In this document: positions 42,629 to 48,848 of the stretch, in pieces
How the letters are laid out: each line of letters opens with the position of its first letter
Numbering within the stretch: the first letter of the stretch is position 1
Assembly: GCA_903902705.1 (NCBI GenBank)
Contig: CAIUVX010000092.1
Coordinates: 1 to 48,848 of the forward strand
Length of the DNA stretch: 48,848 bases
Reading direction: 5' to 3'
DNA from: an uncultured Methylococcales bacterium
GTDB taxonomy: Bacteria > Pseudomonadota > Gammaproteobacteria > Methylococcales > Methylomonadaceae
Made by a program: the position numbers and the translations under genes
The notes under the pieces: model-generated
The model's input: only the letters and a program-made list of their open reading frames with translations
What the model was told of the DNA's origin: nothing
The model's database searches: none

Positions 42629-44337
42629 GGTTGGGTTACTGATTTAATAACGGGTTTAAAATTTGAGTTTGTTGCGGGTTTGTTGGTCGGTTTATAAGGT
42701 TCTACTGATTTGATAACAGGTTTGAAATCTGAGTGTACAAAAGTTTGGACTTTGGCATTAACTGCCGCTCGCTCAGCTATTTTAGTATCGACCACTGTAT
42801 TATCTGCATCGTCAATGATGACTTGCGAGTTGGGTTTATCGCTAGCCTTAGGCTCTAAACTTGCAGTTGGTTTAGTCGTACTGTCACTGCTGGGTTTAAT
42901 GACTGCGGGTTTAGAGGGCTCAGAAAAACTTACAGAAGGCTCGACTTTATTCGATTTAGTCACTAAGTTTGGTGTAAGTTTTGTCGTTTTTTTGGCATTA
43001 TTAATATTAATAACGGGTTCGGCGATTATTTCCTGTGTTGAGTCTGTGGCTAGCCAGCTATTTAATTTCGCTAATTCTTCAACATCTAAACGCCCAGCCT
43101 GTCTCAATAGATTATTACGCGCTTTAAAGTAACGATAACGTGCTTGACGTTGAATTTTGAGTGAATCGGATAATTGTTTTTCGGCATTGAGCAAGTCTAC
43201 GATAGTCACTACGCCTAATTCATAGCCTTTTTCCATCGCTAATTTGGCTTTTTCGTTAGCTTCTAGTTGACGGTCAGTGGCTAAACTACGCGCGGGCGAA
43301 GTTGCCATGTCTAGGTAGGAAGCGCGGGTTATTTTTTCAAGCTCGCGTAGTTTTTGTTCGAGTTGGCTAGAACTTAGTCCTTTACGGCCTTCTGCTTCAC
43401 TGATTCTTGCCGTGGTTATGCCGCCTTCGTAAATCGGCATAGTGGCCTCAACAGCGACTGTACCAACATTGTAGGGTGGCGATTGCTGATTATTGTAGGA
43501 GGTGTCACTGTAATTAGCTCCCGCTTGTAATTCAACACGCGGTAAATGCCCTGCTTGGTAAGCAGAAATACTTTGGTCTGCGGACTCAACTGCATGTTTA
43601 AGTGACTTTATATCAGGATTGTTGCGCCCTACTTGTTCTACCCACGTTTCAACGCTACCTTCGGGCGGCGGTTGTGTGGCATCTAAACGCACGGGGTTAA
43701 TAAAAGTAACGGCATCACCTGTGAGTTCACGCAGTTTTTCCAAGGCAATATTAGCGTCATTTTTACTGTCTATAAGACTGGTGCGTAGTGTTTCAACACG
43801 CGCTTGTAACTGGTATAAGTCAGTAACCAATGCCATTTGCCGATCACTCATGGATTTAACACGCGTGAGTTGTTTTTCAGTCGAACCCAATTCTGCACTG
43901 ATAATCTGAATTTTATCAGCCATCTCTAACGCATCCACATAACGATCAACGAGATCAAAAATCAGTTGTTGATGCGCGGAAACTAGGTTTTCTTCTCCTT
44001 GTGCAGTGCGTAATGTCTGACTTTTCATCAATAAATAGGACTGCAAATCAAATAAAGGTTGACGTACGTTAAGCCCTGCACGCCTACCAGGATACTGGTT
44101 TCCACTTTTGGTTTCATATTTTAGGCTGTTACCTGAATAATTACCCGTCAATACCGCCTGCGGTAGCAATTTACCAAAGGACTGATCTTCTTGAGCGCGA
44201 GTAATATCCAAAGCAAATTGACTACCTTTTAATTCGGGTGAGGCAAGCAATGCGCGTTGGTAAAGCGACAGTAGATTATCCGCAGTGCTTGATAAGCTAA
44301 AGGTCAAACTGATTAATGCTAAGATCAATCGGCGCAT
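42625..44337 (-). CDS. TolC-like outer membrane protein of type I secretion, with a repeat-bearing tail
   Basis: Outer-membrane channel of the secretion system encoded upstream. It has a signal peptide (residues 1 to about 19) and two TolC repeats, with outer-membrane efflux features such as SLYQRALLASPELKGSQFALDITRAQE and the second-half ELGVVTIVDLLNAEKQLSDSLKIQRQARY. The barrel plus coiled-coil part ends near residue 425. A further about 145 residues are low-complexity Lys/Pro/Ser/Thr and carry twice (S/N)-x-FKPVIKSV, an extension not normal for TolC. Total 570 residues. The start is 2 bp after the adaptor gene stop. Confidence 0.88.
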   Translation of the reverse strand: MRRLILALISLTFSLSSTADNLLSLYQRALLASPELKGSQFALDITRAQEDQSFGKLLPQAVLTGNYSGNSLKYETKSGNQYPGRRAGLNVRQPLFDLQSYLLMKSQTLRTAQGEENLVSAHQQLIFDLVDRYVDALEMADKIQIISAELGSTEKQLTRVKSMSDRQMALVTDLYQLQARVETLRTSLIDSKNDANIALEKLRELTGDAVTFINPVRLDATQPPPEGSVETWVEQVGRNNPDIKSLKHAVESADQSISAYQAGHLPRVELQAGANYSDTSYNNQQSPPYNVGTVAVEATMPIYEGGITTARISEAEGRKGLSSSQLEQKLRELEKITRASYLDMATSPARSLATDRQLEANEKAKLAMEKGYELGVVTIVDLLNAEKQLSDSLKIQRQARYRYFKARNNLLRQAGRLDVEELAKLNSWLATDSTQEIIAEPVININNAKKTTKLTPNLVTKSNKVEPSVSFSEPSKPAVIKPSSDSTTKPTASLEPKASDKPNSQVIIDDADNTVVDTKIAERAAVNAKVQTFVHSDFKPVIKSVEPYKPTNKPATNSNFKPVIKSVTQP

Positions 44338-44339
44338 AG

Positions 44340-45683
44340 TTAATCCTCATTGAATGAGCGAGCGAAAATATTGCTAAGGGGTTTCATTAAGTATTGAAAA
44401 AAGGTGCGATCCCCTGTGTTAATCAACACTTCAGCGGGCATACCTGGAACTAACACTAAATCATTTTTGCGTAAATCTTCTAAACCTTCTTTATCGACTT
44501 CAACTCGTCCAAGATAAAAACTGCTTTGGTTTTTTTCATCACTGAGTCGATCCGCCGATATGGTAATTAATTTACCATTTATTTTAAGTGTTTTGGCACT
44601 TTTAAACGCACTAAATCGAATTTCTGTTTGTTGTCCAATGTGAATTCGATCAATGTCAATCGGTGATATTTGTGCCTCGACAATGAGTTTTTCTTGTTGT
44701 GGCACAATATCAAGTAAATGCCCACCTGGTGGAATCACCGCACCGATGGTATGCACTGTTAAGCCAAGAATCATACCAGCATCAGGCGATTTGATGATGG
44801 TACGCTGTACAGTATCGGTCAACCATTGGGTTTTTTCACGCAGTTCGGAGATTTCAGTTTGAACTTTACTAAGCTCTTCAACGACTTCACGTTGAAAATC
44901 TTTGTCAATTTGCAGAATTTTCAGCGAAATTTCACTGATTTGGGTTTGCGCAGTGGCAATATTGGCAACAAAGTCGCCTTTATCTCCTTCTGATTCTGCT
45001 AACCGTCGCTCCAATTCGGCAACTTTTTGTTTCTCAATATAGCCTTCTTTAAGCATGGCGCGAAAGTCGGTTAATTCTTTGTTTAACGAGTACGATAACG
45101 TGACACGGCTGGTCATTTGGGCTTTAATGCCTTCGATTTTGGCGAGTAATTGTTGGCGTTGTTCTTTTAAAATAGCAATTTCGCCATTACGCGATTGTTT
45201 ACGCACCGCAAAGGATTGATCTTGAACATGGATATTTTCTTGTATGCGCGGTTCGCTGCTCACCTTTTTTAAATCATCAGGATAGGTAATCAAGGCTTTG
45301 CCATCTCGTTCTGCGATTAAGCGTGCTTCACGCGCTAAGTCAGAAAATAACTGCCCACGCAGAGTTTCTAATTGCGCTTTGGAAGAGGTATCATCAAGTT
45401 CTACCAACACCTGCCCCTTCTCAACATTATCGCCATCACGCACATGCAGAGCTTTAACGATACCGCCTTCTAAATGTTGGACAGTTTTGCGATAGCCTTC
45501 AACCGTCACACTTCCAGGTGCCAATACCGCACTGCCTAAAGGAGCGAAATAAGACCACACACCAAAGCCACCAAACACAATGAAAATCAACGCGTAACCG
45601 AGTCGTCGAATGGGGCGATCATCGGCAAATTGTTCAATATCTAATTGTTCTAAATCCCTAGGTTTTGCTTTAAATAAACTCAT
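44340..45683 (-). CDS. HlyD family type I secretion adaptor
   Basis: Periplasmic membrane-fusion protein linking the ABC transporter to TolC. It has one N-terminal membrane helix (about residues 28-48, RLGYALIFIVFGGFGVWSYFAPLG) and a biotinyl-lipoyl-like lobe GSVTVEGYRKTVQHLEGGIVKALHVRDGDNVEKGQVLVELDD. A long coiled-coil hairpin follows at about 130-285, then the C-terminal barrel with VPGMPAEVLINTGDRTFFQYLMKPL, the PrtE/HlyD-type ending. It overlaps the ABC gene by 4 bp. Confidence 0.92.
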   Translation of the reverse strand: MSLFKAKPRDLEQLDIEQFADDRPIRRLGYALIFIVFGGFGVWSYFAPLGSAVLAPGSVTVEGYRKTVQHLEGGIVKALHVRDGDNVEKGQVLVELDDTSSKAQLETLRGQLFSDLAREARLIAERDGKALITYPDDLKKVSSEPRIQENIHVQDQSFAVRKQSRNGEIAILKEQRQQLLAKIEGIKAQMTSRVTLSYSLNKELTDFRAMLKEGYIEKQKVAELERRLAESEGDKGDFVANIATAQTQISEISLKILQIDKDFQREVVEELSKVQTEISELREKTQWLTDTVQRTIIKSPDAGMILGLTVHTIGAVIPPGGHLLDIVPQQEKLIVEAQISPIDIDRIHIGQQTEIRFSAFKSAKTLKINGKLITISADRLSDEKNQSSFYLGRVEVDKEGLEDLRKNDLVLVPGMPAEVLINTGDRTFFQYLMKPLSNIFARSFNED

Positions 45684-47383
45684 GCAGGTTTACCTTGTGC
45701 GGCTTGTGCAGGACGTTGATTCAATTTTGCTAATACCTCATCTCGTGGACCATCCAACACTAATGCTCCCTCGTTTAATACCATAATCCTATCCACAATA
45801 CTTAAAATACCGACTCGATGGGTGATAGCAATCACCGTACATTTACGTTGTTTCAGTTTTAATAACGCTTGCGCCAACGCTTGTTCGCCCACATCATCTA
45901 AGTTGGAATTAGGTTCATCTAATATCACCAATACGGGATTGCCATATAATGCCCGCGCTAAACCAATCCGTTGACGTTGACCTGCGGATAATGCACCGCC
46001 ACCACCGCCAATTTCAGTATCATAACCTTGAGGCAAGTGTAAAATCATTTCATGCACCCCTGCTGCAATTGCCGCATCCACTACATGATTGGCATCCACC
46101 TCGCCAAATCTGGCAATATTTTCAGCAATCGTACCATCAAACAGCTCTATATCTTGTGGTAAATAACCAATATAAGGGCCAACTAAACGTCGCTCACCCT
46201 GCATGACATCCGCCCCATCCAGACGAATCGCGCCACTGGCAACAGGCCAAATACCCAATAATGCCCGTGCTAACGTTGATTTACCTGACGCACTCGCGCC
46301 GATTAATGCCACAGAAGTCCCCGCTTCAATGGAAAAATTAAGCCCTTTAAGTACCGCCACTTTAGAACCAGGGGGCGCGACTACCGCTTGTTCAGCGCGT
46401 AATGCACCTGTAGGCGCGGGCAAAGGCATTCTGTCAGCACCTGCTGGAAAGTTTGCCAATAAAGCATTGAGTCGTTCGTAGGCGATACGCGCCGTTAAAA
46501 ATTGTTTCCAGCTACCAATCATAATATCAATAGGAGCTAATGCGCGACCTAGCAGAATAGAACCGCCAATCATCAAACCTGGGCTGATTTGTTTATTAAT
46601 GGCTAACCACGCACCTAGCCCTAACACTAACGACTGCACGGTAACACGGTAAGTTTTTGACAACGCGGAAATTAATCCCCCTTTTTGACTTGCCAAGGCT
46701 TGCAGAATAATCAATTTTTTTTGTTTTTCTTTCCAGCGTGCCATTAACGCAGGCAACATACCCAAGGCATGAACCACCTCCGCATTCCGTAAGTTCCGCG
46801 CAGTAATATTAGAATTTTCCACCGACACCTGATTTGCCTGTTCTAAATCATCATGCGTGGCGCGTTCGTTCCAGATAGCGAGCAGAATTAAAAATACCGC
46901 AGAAATAATAGCGACGATGCCAAACCAAAAATTAAACAAAAACAATAACGCGATATAAATCGGCAACCACGGTGCGTCAAAGAAGGCAAACAAACCGTTA
47001 CCCGTCAAAAATTGGCGCAATGCCAATAAATCACCTAATGGTTGCGCACTGGATTTTCCACCACTGACTAAGGCTTGGCGAAACATCACGTTGTAAAGTC
47101 GCTCATTGAGCAATAAATCAAAACGAGTACTGACGCGAATCAACACCTGTGAACGTATCCACTCCAACGCGCCGAGCATGATAAACAACAATACCGCCAG
47201 CACAGTCAGCATTAATAAGGTAGAGACACTATTGCTACCCAAGACACGATCATAAACCTGCATCATATAAATGGACGGAAACAGCAATAACATATTAATA
47301 AATAAACTGAAAAATGCAGCCGATTTAAACGAATCACGGCAATGATAAATAGCTTGGGCAAGTTCTGAACGGGTCAAACGCAT
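45680..47383 (-). CDS. Type I secretion ABC transporter (permease/ATPase)
   Basis: A 567-residue PrtD-type exporter. Six membrane helices lie in residues about 20-290. The ATPase domain follows: Walker A GASASGKSTLARALLG near residue 365, the Q-loop region YLPQDIELFDGTIAENIARFG, signature LSAGQRQRIGLARALYG, Walker B VILDEPNSNLDD and switch His in AITHR. There is no N-terminal C39 peptidase domain, so substrates would carry a C-terminal signal (RTX-type) rather than a double-glycine leader. It is first in the operon; about 90 bp before it contain no gene. Confidence 0.93.
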   Translation of the reverse strand: MRLTRSELAQAIYHCRDSFKSAAFFSLFINMLLLFPSIYMMQVYDRVLGSNSVSTLLMLTVLAVLLFIMLGALEWIRSQVLIRVSTRFDLLLNERLYNVMFRQALVSGGKSSAQPLGDLLALRQFLTGNGLFAFFDAPWLPIYIALLFLFNFWFGIVAIISAVFLILLAIWNERATHDDLEQANQVSVENSNITARNLRNAEVVHALGMLPALMARWKEKQKKLIILQALASQKGGLISALSKTYRVTVQSLVLGLGAWLAINKQISPGLMIGGSILLGRALAPIDIMIGSWKQFLTARIAYERLNALLANFPAGADRMPLPAPTGALRAEQAVVAPPGSKVAVLKGLNFSIEAGTSVALIGASASGKSTLARALLGIWPVASGAIRLDGADVMQGERRLVGPYIGYLPQDIELFDGTIAENIARFGEVDANHVVDAAIAAGVHEMILHLPQGYDTEIGGGGGALSAGQRQRIGLARALYGNPVLVILDEPNSNLDDVGEQALAQALLKLKQRKCTVIAITHRVGILSIVDRIMVLNEGALVLDGPRDEVLAKLNQRPAQAAQGKPA

Positions 47384-47538
47384 AAATATAAATTCCGAGT
47401 AATAAAAAGCAAAAACCCATAAGGCTTGCTGTCTGGTAATTTTACAGGGAGTGAGGATTTAAGCAATCCATACCGATAATGTGAATTCTGAATAGTAACA
47501 AACAACTTGGATTCAAGTCATAAATGCAATTTCAGAAT
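47384..47538. other. Upstream region of the secretion operon ending in an IS boundary
   Basis: No gene. Perfect 11-bp inverted repeats TGAATTCTGAA (47482-47492) and TTCAGAATTCA (47531-47541) flank a 38-base core. The right one touches the end of the IS30 remnant and may be part of its terminal repeat. The promoter for the secretion operon should lie here, but I cannot point to convincing boxes. Confidence 0.4.
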
Positions 47539-47774
47539 TCATGCGGCTTTGCGTTCAACTTGTTCAAAAAACACCGCATGAGGTGTTTGGTAACATATCC
47601 TTTTCGAGGGCGGTGGTTGAGGTGGTGCATGACTGCCTCAACCTGTTCATCCGTAATGTCCTCAAAACTACTGCCTTTGGGGAAATACTGGCGAATCAAG
47701 TCATTGGTGTTCTCATTCAAGCTACGCTCCCATGAATAAAAATGGTTTAGCGTTGGGTAGTCCCTACAAACCAA
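47539..47774 (-). pseudogene. IS30 family transposase C-terminal remnant, frameshifted
   Basis: Encodes FYSWERSLNENTNDLIRQYF followed by PKGSSFEDITDEQVEAVMHHLNHRPRK, the typical C-terminus of IS30 transposases (SWERG-x-NENTNGLIRQY-x-PK...NNRPRK). After RPRK the frame is shifted; the next frame gives ICYQTPHAVFFEQVERKAA and stops at 47539. The N-terminal two thirds are missing. Confidence 0.8.
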
Positions 47775-47815
47775 TGCAGTTCCTAATTTATCAACAAGTT
47801 AGCCGAATAGGCGGC

Positions 47816-48695
47816 TCACAACAAAAATCGCCAATTCAAGGTCTGATTCGTTAAGCTCATCGCCATTGCGGGGGTTCGATGTTGCCATTTTTTTGAGGTC
47901 GCTGACTTGCAGGCTATTTGACGGCGAGACGGAGACTTTTATGCGTTCTGCGGTAGTTGTAATCAAACAGGTTGATTAACAGAATGGCATTAACGTTCGC
48001 TTTGCTTTTGCAGTAGCCTAATGATTTTCGTTGCAAGTAGGACACACGCTGTCTCAAGGTTAAATTGAACCGCTCAATGTAGGCCGTATTTTGCAATTTT
48101 CCAGTAAAATCAGCCGCCGTGCCTTTAACAAAACACCTTTCACGGTCACTAATCGCTTATTAATCAGTCGTTTAACGATTTGTAAATACCCATAAGGTGA
48201 CTCGGTGGCTACCGATTGCAAGGCGTTTTTGTAAGCGGCTAACTTGTCATTCAACGGTCTATCTGCTGAAAACGGCTTGAGGTATTTTTTTATGCCTGAC
48301 ACTAACTTGGTGGCAGTGTGCGTGGTTCTGCTGCCCAGCTCAAGATTAATCCAAAAGCGGGATTCAACCTCAAAACCGATGAAAACCCAAAGCTGTTTCT
48401 GTTTTTTGCCCAGATAAGACCATAATTCGTCCTTATGCGAAAACAGCAGGTTTAACGTCAGCAGCGTACAGATAAAGGGTTGAAACTTATCATATTTTTT
48501 ACTGATGCACCGTTGCCACATTTTAACAGTACGCTGGTCAAGTTTCAGTACATCAGCAATGGCGCGGCTTGAAAGACCATAACAACTTAACTTGGCGACT
48601 TGTTCGTACTGTTTAAAGCTACCGTGTTTGCCAAATAACGCGCTATAACCCGTTTCAGAAAACCGATGTTCTCCACCTCCACACTTAACAACCAC
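47816..48695 (-). pseudogene. IS1-family DDE transposase, frameshifted and 5'-truncated
   Basis: From the right: HGSFKQYEQVAKLSCYGLSSRAIADVL (helix-turn-helix), then DELWSYLGKKQKQLWVFIGFEVESRFWINLELGSRTTH and DKLAAYKNAL in one frame up to about 48131. A frameshift leads to KLQNTAYIERFNLTLRQRVSYLQRKSLGYCKSKANV and FDYNYRRTHKSLRL. A second shift near 47935 gives KKWQHRTPAMAMSLTNQTLNW. This is the InsB-like transposase of larger IS1 relatives, inactive. The zinc-finger N-terminus is missing, cut off near 48690 where IS200/IS605-like sequence begins. Confidence 0.82.
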
Positions 48696-48848
48696 CAGCT
48701 AAAAGCAGGTGGGTTAGTGAGCTAAGAACTGAAAGTTCAGGATACACGTCGACTAAACGACGTGTTGTTAGGGTTCGAGATTAAAATCAGGTTCTTGTGA
48801 TGCTCTAAATACTGTTTAATCATCTCTTCAGTCGTCCCTCTACCGCCG
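48690..48848 (-). mobile_element. Probable right end of an IS200/IS605-type element, running off the window
   Basis: Read on the minus strand, an open frame enters at 48847 with GRGTTEEMIKQYLEHH and ends at TGA 48737-48739. That is in the style of the C-terminal helix of Y1 transposases (TnpA). Beyond the stop are two hairpins: CGTCG-loop-CGACG (about 48748-48763), which overlaps the coding end, and CCACCAGC-loop-GCAGGTGG (about 48694-48712). Subterminal hairpins downstream of tnpA are the hallmark of IS200/IS605 right ends. It appears to have cut into the IS1-family pseudogene. Only the end is visible, so the call is tentative. Confidence 0.45.

Overview
The window looks like a chromosomal segment of a free-living gammaproteobacterium. 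The evidence is the AT-leaning base composition, the household genes (bioA, anmK, tyrS, rpiA, mtgA, acs, metF, dtd) with gammaproteobacterial-style proteins, and the many REP-like palindromes and decayed insertion sequences. A Methylococcales- or Thiotrichales-like host is possible, but that is only an impression from protein style and repeat types. There are no rRNA or tRNA genes and no CRISPR array. The first gene begins at base 1 and the last element runs off the right edge.

Layout. (1) 1-4758: a large TpsA-type exoprotein or adhesin with an extended signal peptide, a TPS domain, GLUG repeats and about six YDG/MBG repeats; no TpsB partner is inside the window. (2) 4895-9132, minus strand: a compact Ter/StiP stress module of five genes (StiP-type phosphoribosyltransferase/PELOTA protein, HpcH/HpaI-like lyase, two-domain TerD/TerA protein, a small unknown, TerB). 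It is followed by a retropepsin-like aspartic protease and an SPFH protein. (3) 11.4-11.9 kb: a repeat-rich spacer. (4) 11.9-28.9 kb: mostly core metabolism and envelope genes (bioA, anmK, M23 peptidase, tyrS, SGNH lipoprotein, EamA transporter, rubredoxin, rpiA, YheT hydrolase, diguanylate cyclase, solute-binding protein, acs, mtgA, adenylate cyclase-FHA, alpha/beta hydrolase). It also carries a broken REP-associated transposase with an adjacent REP palindrome. (5) 28.9-29.9 kb: an M14 peptidase. (6) 29.9-30.96 kb: a gene graveyard. It holds a zinc-ribbon gene interrupted by two in-frame TGA codons, a shard resembling the RuvC-proximal part of Cas9, and an IS1 InsA fragment.

(7) 30.96-37.64 kb, minus strand: the most unusual part of the window. 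It is a seven-gene, tightly packed run: TauE/SafE exporter, truncated asparagine-synthetase-like protein, zinc-ribbon/membrane/TOPRIM-like protein, full-length asparagine-synthetase-like protein without the catalytic Cys2, secreted protein of unknown function, cupin, and a 94-residue protein. I know no described pathway with this set. It could be a small-molecule or peptide modification and export system.

(8) 37.8-42.2 kb: small exported or anchored unknowns, a YihY/BrkB membrane protein, metF and an IS66 remnant. (9) 42.2-47.4 kb, minus strand: a complete type I secretion operon (ABC transporter, HlyD-like adaptor, TolC-like protein with a long repeat-bearing tail), translationally coupled to dtd; no substrate gene is visible. 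(10) 47.4-48.85 kb: nested insertion-sequence remnants (IS30 tail, frameshifted IS1-family transposase, probable IS200/IS605 end).
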